Below are positions 47,640-61,435 of a DNA stretch of 64,000 nucleotides, one piece after another. The position numbers were made by a program, and so were the translations under genes. This DNA comes from Cricetomys ansorgei (Eukaryota; Chordata; Mammalia; Rodentia; Nesomyidae), in contig JAMJFZ010001222.1 in assembly GCA_026225945.1 (NCBI GenBank), positions 2,519,501-2,583,500 on the forward strand, in the 5' to 3' direction. Each line of letters begins with the position of its first letter. The stretch's first letter is position 1. The notes under the pieces are model-generated. The model was not told where the DNA came from and made no database searches. It was given only the letters and a program-made list of their open reading frames with translations.

Positions 47640-49495
47640 AATCTTCTCATTGGGGAAAAGTTAACTGATTTTAATGTTCATTTTATCATTGTGTGTATGT
47701 GGGTGGGTGTTCTGTTTACAATTTCCTTAAGCTAACGTTAGAATGGACTGTCCTATGTTGACGTCTAGAGATTGCTGTTTTCTTCTTTTACATCTAGATT
47801 ATAATCTGATAATCTGAGGCTGGGAAAAGTTGGCGATTAGGAGGTATTGTGAGAGGCCTTCGGAGTAACGATAGTATTCTACTTTGTGACCTGAAAGAGG
47901 ATTACTGACAGATCATGTATTTTCCTATACGCAGTTCTCACAATAAAAATGTCAAAGCACTAAACGGGAAAGTCCAGTCTTGGACATCAGAAGGAATGTT
48001 TGGTATTTGGTTAGTCAGCCTTTTGCTCTGTGCTATTTTTTAAGTAAGGCTAAGCAATTTACATAGAATTACCCAATCTTCTCCGGAGACTATACCTGGC
48101 ACTTCCGAAAAGCCTTCCTCAGGGTAAAAAGTCTATTGCCAAAGAGCTGTGGAAAAATCAAACAATCTAGTAATTAAAACTTTGGTCTCCTCTCAATATG
48201 CTCTAAAAGGTAAAATTAATAGCACCACACATAAATTATTATCTGAGCCAAGAAATATGTCTTCAAGAGAAAATGGATTCCTACTTACAGAGTAAATTTG
48301 GCAGATGAGGTAATTCAGACAAAAGAGAACAAAAGTCAAATCCCAAAGGACTTCCCTTTTCTCTTTGTTCTCAATTACATCATTATAGCAGAATTATCTC
48401 TGATAAGACACTTAGAAGAAGGAAGATTTCTAGACTGGAAAGACAACCACGCAAAGGGCAGCTACAGTTGTTAATCCAGAAATAAGAAAAATTCTGCAAG
48501 TGTGTTGTGGGATGTTTTAGTTGTGGATAATATTTTAGTTAAGATCCACTTTTCACTTGTTTACACCTCTGTGCCATTCCCAGCTTCCAGCTTCCACCCC
48601 CCCCCAGGAGGTTCCTGTTCATTTGTTTATTGAGGGTCTGTGTGAAAACTGGAAGAAAAACACCTGGGGGGAGTGAGGCCTGGAGCAAGGAGGAAGCAGG
48701 GAGGAGGAGGCGGAGTAGGAGTAGGAAGAGAACCAAGAGGGGAGTATGGGATGAGGAAGCCTGGAAGGTAGCTCTCTGCCTAAGCAGCCCAGGTATTGGA
48801 CCCCTGAGATTTGTAATATAATGTGTTAATAAATAGTTTTATCATGAACAAAAATGGACAGTTATTAACACAGGTGAGATAGGAAAAGAGGGTCTGTATC
48901 ATAAACCTAAGTGAAGGATGTCAGGGTATGCAGAACCTGGAGAGAGAATGAAATCTGGTATCGAAGGGAAGATTTGCTTGCATGATCTGATGATTCAGGA
49001 GAGCCTGTGAATATACTTAGTGGGAAGAAAAGATCAAACAAGCACCATAGTGAATTGTCTGAGAGCTTCAACATGGAAATTTAATCACAGAAATCAGGTC
49101 AGGCTGCTGAAAAATGAAACAGCCAACCAAACCAACTCCTTTACACTGTAAGTTCATGATTACCAACTGCAGGGATTGCTTACCAGTAATTTCCTATTTT
49201 CTAGAAAGTTTTCTACAATTGTTTACTAAAAATTTCCTTTTGATAATTTTTTTCCTATAAGCTCTTACCCACTTACTCCCATCCTTAATGAGTCTCTCCC
49301 TCCAACCACAACTTGATCTACCCGAAACTTCAAATAGCACCACACATCTATTCAAATCTGCTTGTCCTTCGATGTTCCTGACAGCCTGGACTCTACAAGT
49401 TCATCTTGACTCTTTCCTCTCAAATGACCCACTCTAGTGTATTCTAAGTAGTCCTAGATCTTCTGCCAGCAACCCACCATCCGTCTCCTATGCTA
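47640..49495. other. Intergenic, nothing recognised
   Basis: 48590-48740 contains a C9 run and a GGA-rich stretch. No gene. Confidence 0.4.
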
Positions 49496-49499
49496 ACTA

Positions 49500-49790
49500 T
49501 ATGACTGGTTCTAATCACCTTCTTCATATACACTTCTGATCCAGTCACCTATTGGCAGTTAGGTTTTAAAATTATATTGTAATGCCACATCTCCAATTTT
49601 ATTGCCCATGGAGTAAAATACAAACTTCTGAGACGTCTTTCTGAAGATCCTCTCATGATTCATTCCTCCCCATTCTATTTCTGGCCGTTCCATTCCATTC
49701 ATGATATGCCCCAAACCTTTCCTGACTTTCATGAAGATCTTCCCATGGTGGGGGAGACTCCTCTCATTATTTCAACACTTGTCTGTTGAG
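49500..49790 (+). mobile_element. L2 LINE 3' fragment
   Basis: Shows cttctgatccagtcacctat, attgcccatggagtaaaata, caaacttctgagacgtcttt and ctcatgattcattcctcccc, the L2 3' end pattern. Confidence 0.55.
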
Positions 49791-50177
49791 GTATACCTCA
49801 AGCCTTCAATGCTTACTTCTCTTCAGAAGCTAGTCCCAACTTCTTATGTTTGGTTTCTCTGGTGGTATGAATTTGAATACAAAGTCCTCAGTTGGTGGAA
49901 GTGTTTTAATCTCTGTGTGTGGCCTTATTGGTGAAACTGTACCACTGATGAGTACACTTTTTTTTTAGTTTTAGTTTTTAGTTTTAGAAGTCCATGCCAT
50001 TCCCAGTTAGCTCTCCGCTTCCAGTTGTGGATCCAGATGTAAGCTCTCAGTTACTGCCCTAGTGCCTGCCTGCCTGTCCACTGTTGTGATCCCCTCCATG
50101 ATGACGACAGACTCTAATTCTCTGGAACCATGAGCCACAAATTAAACACTTTCTTTTACAAGTCACTGTCTCAGTTT

Positions 50178-50553
50178 CATGTCAACTTGACACAAGTTGA
50201 CTCAAGTCATCTGAGTGGTGGAAACCTCAATTAAGAAAATTCCTCCACAAGATCAGGCTGTAAGCAAGCTTGTAGGGCATTTTCTTAAATTAGTGATTGA
50301 TGGGGGAGGATCCAGTTCACTGTGGGTGGTGCCTTCCTCAGCTGGTGGTTCTGGGTTACTTAAGAAAGGCAGCTGAGCAAGCTGTGGAAAGCAAGCCAGT
50401 AATCAGCACTCCTCCATGGCGCCTGTATCAGCTCCTGCCTCCAGGTTCCTGCCCTGACTTCCTTGGATGTAGAAATGTAAGCCAAATAAATCCTTCCTTA
50501 CCCAAGTTGCTTTTTGGTCATGGTGTTTCATCAGAACAACACGAAACCCTACG
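50178..50553 (+). mobile_element. MT-type LTR nested in the 5' LTR of the MaLR element
   Basis: Begins with tgtcaacttgacacaagttg at 50180 and includes gcaagcttgtagggcatttt, gattgatgggggaggatcca, gtaagccaaataaatccttc and ggtcatggtgtttcatcaga. It is bracketed by the direct repeat tcagttt at 50171-50177 and 50554-50560. The last bases of the LTR look altered (ccctacg). Confidence 0.75.
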
Positions 50554-51760
50554 TCAGTTTGCCTTCATCATGTTTTGTTGTGGCAATAGAAAAGTAACAA
50601 AGACAGAAATTGGCATCAGGGAATGGGGTACTGACATAATGGGCCTAACCATGTGGTTTTGTGGAAGGACATGGAAGACTTCAGGACTTTGGTCTAGAAA
50701 AGCAGTTGAATGTTGTAAACAAGGTTTAAAGAGCCATTCTTGTTAAGGAGCTTGGAAGACAGTAGAGCTGAGATCAGTGTGGACTAGGGGCCCAGCTCAA
50801 GAGATTTCATAGGGGAATATCACAGGTAGTGGCCTAGTGCCCATTCTTGTGATAATTTGGCAAAGAATGTGGCTGCCTTTTGCCTTTGTCCTAAGAATAT
50901 GCTTGAGGCTAAACTGAAGAGTTTTGGATCGATTTTGTTGGCAGAAGAGATTTCAAGGTAGTATAATATTGATTCTGTCATTTGGTTATTAGTAACGAGC
51001 TTTAGGCAGGTGAAAAAGAGCAAGAAGGGAACAAAGAAATAAAAAATGGTACAATTTGAGGAGAAAAAGAATATCATAAACTTTAATGCTAAGCTATAAC
51101 CTATGCTGAAAGAGAAAATGAGAAATGGAAGAAGGCAGTGGTGCCTTCAGGGCTGGGTCCCATCCAACTAAGTTTCCAACACTGAAAAGGAAAGCTTGTG
51201 CTTTCAAACTTTATGCAAACGTGATTGAGGGCAGTTTCTACCCCAAGCCAGCAGCCACATTTGACAACATCTGCCATATGGTTCTGACTTTAAACTCACG
51301 AAGGATACAGGAATAAAGGGGTTGTAAAAATCTTTCTCCATTGTTAAGGAAAACACTGAGGCCAGGCATGTGGCAGGGGGACCCTCAGTCCATCGCATAA
51401 ACTGTGAGAATGAAGCCTGTGTTGCATTGGAGACCCCAAAATGTTAGAGATGCCAGAGTGGTGGATGCCTGCCAAGGAGAGCTGCAGTAAGGGAATGAAT
51501 ATAACTAGCCTAAGAAAGAAAAACACTCTGTAGTTGGCAAAACTGGAAGGGTGGAACTATCTAAACCCTCTGACATAAGACACAACTACAGAATTTCAAG
51601 TTTGCTCTGCTAGATTTTGGTTTTGCTTTGGTCCAGGATTTCCTCACCATGCTCTTTCCTTCCTTTTGGAATGGTAATGTATATTCTGTCCCAATGTATG
51701 TTGGAAGTATGTGATCTGCCTTTTGATTTTACAGGGTTACAGCTAAGAGATTGTCTTGAA

Positions 51761-51894
51761 GCTGGGCAGTGGTGGCATATTAATAACAGAACTTGGGAGG
51801 CAGAGGCAGGTAGACCTCTTTGAGTTCAAGGCCTGCCTGGTCTAAAGAGTGAGTTCTAGGACACCCAGAGTTAAACAGAGAAACCCTGTCTCAA
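51761..51894 (+). repeat. B1 SINE inside the MaLR internal region
   Basis: Begins gctgggcagtggtggcatat, includes ttgggaggcaggcaggtag-like text and ends agagaaaccctgtctcaa. Nearly full length. Confidence 0.92.
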
Positions 51895-52565
51895 GGGTGG
51901 GGGGTAGAGATATTGAGTCTCAAAAGAGATTTTGGACTTTTTAAACAACATTGAGACTATGAAAGGCTTTGGGGACCTTTGAAGTTAAACTACATGCATT
52001 TTGCATTATGATGTACAAGCCTATAAGGGCCAGGGAGTAGAATGTGGTATTTGAATGAGAATGGTGCCCATGGGTTCATGTTTGAATACTCGAGTCCTCC
52101 TTTGCTGGAACTGTTTGGGAAGGATTAGGAGGTACAGCCTTGTTGGAAGTATGTCTCTGAGGTGGGCTTTGAGGTTTCAAAAGCCCACAGCATTTCCAGT
52201 CTTGCTGTCTTCCTCTGCCTCGGGCTTGTACATCAGGATATAATCTTCAGCTACTGCCAGCATCATGCGTGCCTCCTGCTGCCATGCTTACTGCCACTGG
52301 AGTCATGATCCCACCCTCTGAGACTGAAGCCCAATAAACTCTTTCTTCTATAAGTTGTCTTGGTCATGGTGTTTTGTCTCAGCAATTGGAAAGTAACTAA
52401 GACAGTCTCTGTGTTGTAAGCTTCCCAAACACAAAGTTCATTGTGCTTTGTTAGTATATCTGAGCACTCAGAAAGAAGGGCTCTGTCTATTCAGTGTCCT
52501 GGGCCCCAAACCCAGTACCATTTAAACACTGCAGGCATTAAAAAAATGTCATTCAATAAATAGAA

Positions 52566-52659
52566 ATAGAATAAAAATAAATATAAAAATAAAAACAAAC
52601 CAAGCACATCTTATATTAGAGATGGTTTGTTTTTATTTTTATATTTATTTTTATTCTAT
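52566..52659. repeat. Perfect 36-bp inverted repeat with 22-bp spacer
   Basis: The left arm 52566-52601 and right arm 52624-52659 are exact reverse complements (checked base by base). A second inverted pair, agcacatcttata at 52603-52615 in the spacer and tataagatgtgct at 52657-52669, overlaps the right arm's outer edge. Confidence 0.97.
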
Positions 52660-52669
52660 AAGATGTGCT

Positions 52670-53540
52670 CCCTTGAGGTGGTCTAAGTATTTCTTATGTA
52701 TTTTCATTAAAGTTAGAGGTGTACTTCATGGCCTTCATAATTACAAATAAAATTTACACCAAAGTACTACTTAGTCTAAAGACAGGATGGATAAACACAA
52801 TTGTCAAAAAGTCTGAGTATCCTACAAGGATACACATTCACACTTATGTACATATACACACAATAAAATATTCAAAATCATCACAATGATATCGAAAAGA
52901 GAGAATGAATATCCTAAAACAGACTTCAGTACATGCTCAGTTGTGTATATGTGGTTTCTTTTTCTTCTTAAAGGGAAAAAGCCAGAGCAGCTGGCCTTAC
53001 AATAATGAGAAAAAGGTATTGATAACTAGCCTTTAAAAAAAGTGTCTCAAGTGCTCATCCAAGGCTGTATTCATTCATTACTCAGGGTCTGGCTGTCAGG
53101 CTGGAAAAGCAACAGATTACTGCTGCATTCTACAGTCAAGTAATGAAGAACATAAGTAAATGTGTTCTTCATACAAGGAATAAATGGGGTGCTTATATGT
53201 ATTACGAGGGCCTATGCATTCTGCTTGGCTTTAGTAAGTTGCTTTTAATTAATTAACAACTGTTTATGTCCAACTTAGAAACTACCTAATTTGACATTTC
53301 ATTAGTTCAACAAAGAAAAGCTATCTTGAATCCTGATTTGCACAATGAGTTTCTTTTTACTGGTTTATACACAGTTCTTTTTAAATGAGTTTAACGGAGA
53401 TAATGGATTAAAAAAGGAATTTCTTCATTTAGTAGCTTCAAATAATTTATCTTATACTTACTTCACTTTAGAGAGAAGGGGTTTTTTTGGTTTGGTTGTT
53501 TGTTTTGTTTTTTTAAAACAAGTGTCAAGAGAAACATGTA
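52670..53540. other. Intergenic, AT-rich, nothing recognised
   Basis: No gene. A (GTTT)-rich tract is near 53495-53515. Confidence 0.4.
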
Positions 53541-53544
53541 GTGG

Positions 53545-53752
53545 GGTTTGGAGAGATGGCACATGAACCTCTTGCAGAAGACCCAGGTTCAATTCTCCGC
53601 ACTCACACAGGAGCTCACAACTGTCTGTAATTCTAGTTGTAGTGTATCCAATGACGTTTTCTGGCCTCTGCGGGCACCACACACACAAGTGGTACACATA
53701 CAAAACTTCAGGCAAAACACCCATAGACATAAAAATAAATCTTTAAAGAAAG
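53545..53752 (+). repeat. B2 SINE
   Basis: Shows ggagagatggcacatgaacc, ctcttgcagaagacccaggt, gctcacaactgtctgtaatt, tctggcctctgcgggcacca, a acataaaaataaatcttt tail. The variant with a long 3' body is common in non-Mus muroids. Confidence 0.92.
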
Positions 53753-53977
53753 AAAAATGTAGTGAACTGAAAAAACAAAACAAAACAAAAAACCAAGAAA
53801 CAAAACACCAGTGCCATGTTTACTGAGGGCAAAGTTAAAGTTCTGCTTTGAAAGTAGCTCATGAGAATTCCTATTAAAGCACAATCAGCTTTGCTTTCTA
53901 ACCTAAAAAAAAAAAAAGACTTCAGAAATATTAATGACTTTTTGCCAGAAGCCACTACTATATTTTCCATTTACTGG

Positions 53978-53978
<1 letters not shown>

Positions 53979-54015
<37 letters not shown>
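53979..54015. repeat. (AC)n microsatellite
   Basis: About eighteen AC units. Confidence 0.95.
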
Positions 54016-54017
<2 letters not shown>

Positions 54018-54019
54018 GA

Positions 54020-55190
54020 CATCAAAACCAGTTTCCCATCGACTGTTACTGAGATTGACAGGGAAAGAAATTTTAACAAGAAGGAATATTTTAAGAGTCC
54101 TAGATGATAGAACAAAAAGGGAGCATTTCTGAAATGGTTTCCTCTCAGAATAAGGTGATAACCGACTGTAATGCAGAGTTGGATGAGTATTGGTTGAGGA
54201 AAGTGCAATGAAAGAATCAGAGAAATTAAAAGAGGAACATAGCTCTATTTCTGATGGCCAGAGAGACTTCATGAGAGTATGATGTAATACAGATGTTCAA
54301 GAAAGGGTAGGGCTTTCTAAAATAAGATCAGAGGAAGTACTTCACAATTTATGCAACACAACCCAAATTAACATTATTTTGTCTTTGGGATTCATCTCAT
54401 CTGTTCACATTATTATAAGCTGAAGAGGACAATGGGGACAGCTTAACATGCCTTATATACCTGAAGCTAGTGGATATCCCTCACTTAGGAATGGAAACAG
54501 AGAAATGACCTTTCCCTCTACTGGCAATGGCTGCATTTCATTCCAACATCACTGCTGTGAGGTAGTACTTCTCTCCACCTTCTGACTCATCATTACTGGG
54601 AAGAAGAGGAAGGAGATGTCACAAGATGGCACAGGGGACCAGGTAAAGGAATAAAGAACTAAAGGAATAAAGAAGGCTAAAGGAATAAAGAACTAAAAAT
54701 GTTTGCTGGCTGTGGTAACATGGCAGGGAATGTGTACCCACAACATACGCTCATTCTCATTCATTCTGCTGTGTATCGTCCTGCTGAACATGGAGGACAG
54801 TTCAGCCATAAGAAGCTGGTCATTACCTAGTAGCTTTCATTCTCCTTATGGCAATAAGGCTGACCCTGGATAATTTGTTTAAAAAAACTCACTCTTAGCA
54901 AAGTAGGCTGAATATCTACATTATAAGGTTATTTTGACTCTAAAATAGAAGCTACCTGGCTTCTTCAGTCATATTTTTATCTTCCAGAAATATTCTCAAA
55001 AACTAAAATCACAAGAGACTCTATCAACTATAATACACAGCTTTGGCCTTTACTGACAAACACATCTAACTTTATTACTAGAAAATCTTCACCAATTTTC
55101 TTTTGTATTTTCCTTAACTGTTCAAACCATACACCATTATGTTTGGGTTGTGTGGCTATAGTTAATCTTTATAAAAAAAATACTACATAC
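54020..55190. other. Intergenic; short tandem repeat at 54643-54699
   Basis: The unit aaggaataaagaacta occurs three times with small changes at 54643-54699. Nothing else is recognised. Confidence 0.45.
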
Positions 55191-55194
55191 TAGG

Positions 55195-55462
55195 GGCTGG
55201 AGAGATGCCTCAGTGGGCAAAGTGCCTGCCATAAAAATCTAAGGACCCGAGACTTGGCTGCAGTGGTGCACATCTACAACCTTAGCAGCCTGCATTAAGA
55301 TGGAAGGCAGAGACAGGAGAGACTCTAGAAGCTTACAGGTCAATGAGCCTGGTGCATGTAGTGGAAGGCCACAAGGGCCCATTTCCGAAGCAAGGTGAAA
55401 GATGAGGATTGACACCTGAAGTCATCTTCCGGTCTCTACATGCACACCATGTATACTCCTGA

Positions 55463-55464
<2 letters not shown>
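55195..55464 (+). repeat. B2-like composite SINE with CA tail
   Basis: Shows ggggctggagagatgcctca, gacttggctgcagtggtgca, gatggaaggcagagacagga and tgcacaccatgtatactcct, then passes into the CA run. Confidence 0.8.

Positions 55465-55507
<43 letters not shown>
55465..55507. repeat. (CA)n microsatellite
   Basis: About twenty-one CA units forming the tail of the SINE before it. Confidence 0.95.
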
Positions 55508-55509
<2 letters not shown>

Positions 55510-56260
55510 ACAAACACTAAGATTTTTTTAATGCAAATTGCAACTTTTAAATTCTAAGTATACTTTAAGAAGACAGACTTTAAACTGTCTATTTTAAGTT
55601 AAGTTTGATATTATATTTTTCTAAGGCTGGAAAGGAACTTTGAATAACTTGTTCTAATCTATAAGAGTGCACCAAATCTTTTGTTTATTTAAAGAAATTT
55701 ATTTATACACAAATTGAATTGCTTTAGTTGAACTTATTAATTATTTCTATTTTACAAAGACCACAGGGCACTGGTTATTTGGTTAAATACCTCCCATAAT
55801 ATCATATTAACAAGTGACTTTATGAATTAACCACCTATTTCTCCAATAATGCTTTATGAAATAACTTACCTCAAAATTTAGATGCAAGACAATAAAGACT
55901 CATTTTCTGTTCAAGAGCTCATGTGTCCGTGGCTAAGTTTGCTTGCCTGTTTACAATATACCAGGAAGCAAACAGCGTTGGCTGTTTTAACGTGGTCTCT
56001 CCTTGGTATTATTCTCTACTAGGGTTCTGATCTGCAGGATCAGGAGCTCCAGGAAGGAGGCCTAGGTGTAGAATTGGTACTTCACTTTTACCACAATTGC
56101 CTGGTCAAAGCAAGTCTTAGAATCCCAGATTCAAGGATGTGGGAACACAATACACGTCTTGTTGGGGAAGAACTGGAAACTGAACTGTAAGATGTGGATA
56201 CAGGCAAAGCTGAAGAGTGAGGTCTCTTAAAAAAAAAATAACCTGACCTAACTGCATTTA
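55510..56260. other. Intergenic, AT-rich, nothing recognised
   Basis: No repeat or gene can be named here, downstream of WASF1. Confidence 0.4.
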
Positions 56261-56265
56261 GTTTA

Positions 56266-56358
56266 GTTTTTTGTTTTGTGTTTTTGAGACCAGACGTTGC
56301 AACTCAGACTGACCTCCAACTCTCATCCCTGTCAGCCTTCCAAGTGCTGGGCTGCCTT
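56266..56358 (-). repeat. Degenerate B1 SINE, reverse
   Basis: Shows tttttgagaccagacgttgc, actgacctccaactctcatc and cttccaagtgctgggct. Confidence 0.65.
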
Positions 56359-56725
56359 CAAGCAGTTTCAGCTGGTCCCTTAGCACTTTTAAGGCAAGTA
56401 ATCTGATGCAGTGACTTCCTGTTCACCAGAACTGATACAAATACTAATCATCATTACAGAAAACTGTCAAGCGTGGTGATAAACTGAAAATAAGGCATGC
56501 AGAAAAAGTTTAAGATCATAAGGAGCTGAGAAATAAAATCGTGCAACTTCAGAAAAACATGGCATAAAAGTTTCCTTACATAAGAGACAATTTGTATTCT
56601 AAAAACTAAGAGGAACGTACACAGCTGAAGTTGTTCTTGAAATATTTCATGCACTACCTACATATCTAGAAACTACCTTATCAACAGATTCAGAGAGTGA
56701 CACCCAGAACCTTTAAAATGAACCG

Positions 56726-56731
56726 TTTATT
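56726..56731 (-). terminator. Poly(A) signal AATAAA, distal WASF1 candidate
   Basis: Plus-strand tttatt reads AATAAA on the WASF1 strand, about 680 nt after the stop. It would define a longer 3' UTR ending near 56705-56715. Which site is used cannot be seen from sequence. Confidence 0.5.
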
Positions 56732-57177
56732 ACACCAGATTGTTATTCTCACATTATGTAAGTTACACGTATGCTTACTCTGAGTATTTCACATGGAAAA
56801 AATTTAAACTTCTATAGGCAAGCAAAACTGTACCACACAATATGTAAGTGGGAAAGGGGTTCCTCTAAGCGTTCAAATAAGGCAAGTACTTAAAACAGTA
56901 AGATGGCAATTAAAAAATTAACCATTCTTTAAGAGAATCCAACACTACAAGCTAAATGTTCTTTCTGAGTGTATTCGTATCATTGAGGCAGTGTTTCTTC
57001 ATTTAAAACATCAAGAATGGAATAAGGCTCACTAACAGACACAGCTGCCTTCAACAGTTCTTCCTCAGTTGCTTTCTTTAAATTAAAAAAAAAAAAATCA
57101 CAAAGTGCACAATTAAGGTCTATCAAAAACTGAATCTGCTACTCTAACAACGGTTGTCCATGCTTAATACTTAGTGG

Positions 57178-57183
57178 TTTATT
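57178..57183 (-). terminator. Poly(A) signal AATAAA, proximal WASF1 candidate
   Basis: Plus-strand tttatt reads AATAAA on the WASF1 strand, about 230 nt after the stop codon. The surrounding sequence is unique. A proximal site here would give the shorter 3' UTR. Confidence 0.55.
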
Positions 57184-57410
57184 GGACCAAATTATGTTTT
57201 TCCAGGGAAAAAATAAGATAAGCCACTGTAAAATATTTAGTTTGAAATATATGCTAATACTTTTCATAGAAATAAAAAATTATGGGGGAAATGCGTTATT
57301 CATTATTAGGAATAGGAAGCAAAACACTAGAATGACCAAACATTTTCAAAGAACAAGCGCCACAAAGGACATGTGCATTCAGTCTTGCAAAACATAGCAA
57401 TGTGACTTTC

Positions 57411-57746
<336 letters not shown>

Positions 57747-58170
57747 TTATCATTTGTAATCAGATACTAACCCTCCACCCCCGGTAGTCCTGTGAATTTC
57801 TGTATTTATCCATTGTGCTCCACTGTACCGCCCCATAAAAAGGTAAGCAGATGACACACTGCTATCACTTCTAAGGGCAAATAAACACTGCTGACTACAT
57901 GTTCTGTGGTCGTACTGTCCCCCGTACTTGAAGGAAAGGTACTATTTTCTATGCTCTGGACTCCTGCTTAGTTAGGAAAAGTCGAATTAAGAAATGGTCT
58001 TTCTTGTTTATAAGCAAAGAACATTAATCCTTTAGAGGCATCTGGCAAAACAGATGTCAATTATACACCAAATAAACAGCTTCTACATTGAAAATACTAT
58101 TTTATAGGAGTTATTACAGGTATTAGAGAGAATTATTAAATTTTCTATGTCATAGAAGTCCAATGCTTTA

Positions 58171-58375
58171 AATTTTTTTTTTAAAGACAATCTCATGTAG
58201 CCCAGGTTGGCATGGAATCACTTACAACTTCTGATGCCCCTTCCACCTTTACCTCCCAGTACTGGGATTACAAGTGTATGCCACTATGCTCAGCCTTACG
58301 GGCCCTAGGGATCAAGCCCAGGGCTCTGTGCATGCTAGGCAATCACTCTAACAACTGAACAGCATTCTCAACTTC
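58171..58375 (-). repeat. B4/RSINE1-type SINE in a WASF1 intron
   Basis: Reversed B1 part (agtactgggattacaagtgt, atgccactatgctcagcctt) followed by a reversed ID part (caagcccagggctctgtgca, tgctaggcaatcactctaac). It sits in the last intron, on the same strand as the gene. Confidence 0.88.
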
Positions 58376-58492
58376 AATGTTTTCAATTTCTCATTATTTT
58401 TAAAAACCCTACTAAATATGAAAATAAAATGGCTAAACTTATTTTTCCTGAAAGTGATTTAAAATACAAATTCTACATAGCTCTGTTTCCTA

Positions 58493-59271
<779 letters not shown>

Positions 59272-60283
59272 TTATTAAACAGCAAACTAAAAAGCAAATA
59301 ACTGCAGAGACTATAAATGACTACCAGTAGCTGTATCAAAATAAACCCATCAACATGCTCCTATATAAATTTTAAATTATGTAACGTTATTTCAAGAGAA
59401 TGAGAACTAAAAGTGTACAAGAAAATTAATGAGTGGTGCCCTGGTTTATAATATTTAACTTTCTGAACACTCTTAACTTTTTATGCAACTTCCACATATA
59501 CTTACAAATTTTGTGCTTACTTTAGTAAGCAATGTTCAATTCTGTGCTGTGACAGGAGTCTACGGTGACTCAACAGCCGCCACACTGCAGAATGTGCAGC
59601 CACAGTTACAGCACTGCCCGGCTAATGTGATGCTGCTGCACTTATGCTGCACCTGTTAAGGCTTGTCATACGTGAAGCCAATGCCAGCTCATGAAAACCT
59701 CAAAAGAAAATTGACAGCTCTCTTTCTTCCTACAGCTGATGCACCAAGTAAATCAGTGATACAAGGTTTCTGTGGTTTGTTCTATTTTAGACGAAAAATG
59801 GTAAAGCTGGTCTGTATTTCTCTATTAGAAAACTTCTTTAATATGCCTATGTTAAAAAATTTCTAGGTTGAATAACTGACCCCATTATATTTCAAAATAG
59901 CTTTACTGAAATATTGCTACAAGCAACTGCTTATTGTCTTTGAAGTTGCTAAGATATTTTTAATATCAAACTAACATCTTTGGCTTCCATATTTTAGACC
60001 CTTACACACTGCAAAAATTCATTTTTTCTTATTAAACTGTATATGATAATGTTAGTTAACAAAGCTGTAGCTACATGAAAACACTAATCTTTAAAGCAAT
60101 TAGCTAAATGTCCCCAGGAAAATGTGCTGGCTCTAATTACAGGAAGGCAAATGCATTTCATAGGCCAAAGGTGGCTGGCGCCTTGCTTTATAAACCAAGT
60201 TTTATTTCAAACAGTCATTTATGGACAATCTCTGGCTGCTTTCATACAACAATGGCACACTAGAGCCCTTGTGACAGAAACTA

Positions 60284-60619
<336 letters not shown>

Positions 60620-61435
60620 TTAATATTTTAAATGCCCCAGCAGTTTATTTCTATATAATTGTTTTTTTAACCAATGATTGATGAGTAAAATTTAAGAACT
60701 TGGACATTTTGTTTTCTTAAAGTAATGGCTTCCAAAAATCTTCTAACAAGGGAAAACTCTCTCTGGTTCAAAGGTCACAGGAAAAGCAAGAAAACTCAGA
60801 ACATAGCTGAGCAATACAGCAACATGAGATTTAGATAAAACAAAATTTTAGCCAAGCATGTGAAGATCTGTATTTACCAATTACATACAGTGCATTCTGG
60901 GAACAAAGATGGATGTAACAGATATGCCCAGAGCATGTCACAAATTATTCTATTTACACTGGAAAACAGGCCAGATAAACACCTATGTTTAACTGTAGCA
61001 AAAATGCTTAGATACAGATTTTTTTTAAAAATTTCCATTCTTTTAGTTTCTTTTAGTAACATAGCTAAGTAGAATCTCTCAGATGTGCATTTCTCTTAAA
61101 AATAGGCCACAACATTTCAGTTATGCTTCCAATACTTTCTATGTGTCTTTCAAAAGAAAACATTAAGCTCTTTTCAAAAAAGTCAGGATGATAACACACA
61201 TATGAATTAATTCTTCCAAAGAGACTTGAAAGCATGTGTCTGGTATGGTAGCACAATACTTAGGGTCTCTGGCCAAGAAAGGAACAGGACCTAGCCCATA
61301 TACCTATAGAAGAAGATGAGTAATTCTGCCTAACACCTCTGATATATCTAAATTTGGGGATGTGGAAACGAAAGGAAGTCAAAGGACAGAGAAAGAACAG
61401 AACTGAACCTCCTCCTTTTTTCTTCTTCTTCTTCA

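Larger units (their letters stand above)
49866..52404 (+). mobile_element. Near-complete MaLR (ORR1-type) element: LTR, internal region, LTR
   Basis: A 5' LTR starts near ggtatgaatttgaatacaaa and runs to about 50170, resumes after a nested LTR at 50561, and ends at agaaaagtaacaaagacag (50606). It is followed at once by aaattggcatcagggaatgg, the position and pattern of the MaLR primer-binding region. The internal part runs to about 52040 and includes tgcattggagaccccaaaat and gttagagatgccagagtggt. The 3' LTR (52043-52404) starts tgtggtatttgaatgagaat and ends aagtaactaagaca. Both LTR ends share the same terminal text. It has no intact coding frame. Confidence 0.8.
56705..57410 (-). other. WASF1: WASF1 3' untranslated region (probable extent)
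   Basis: AT-rich, non-repetitive sequence directly after the stop codon, with no interspersed element until well below 56.7 kb. Two AATAAA signals on the minus strand (57178-57183 and 56726-56731) suggest a short UTR of about 250 nt and a longer one of about 700 nt. The lower boundary is inferred from the second signal, not from a transcript. Confidence 0.6.
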
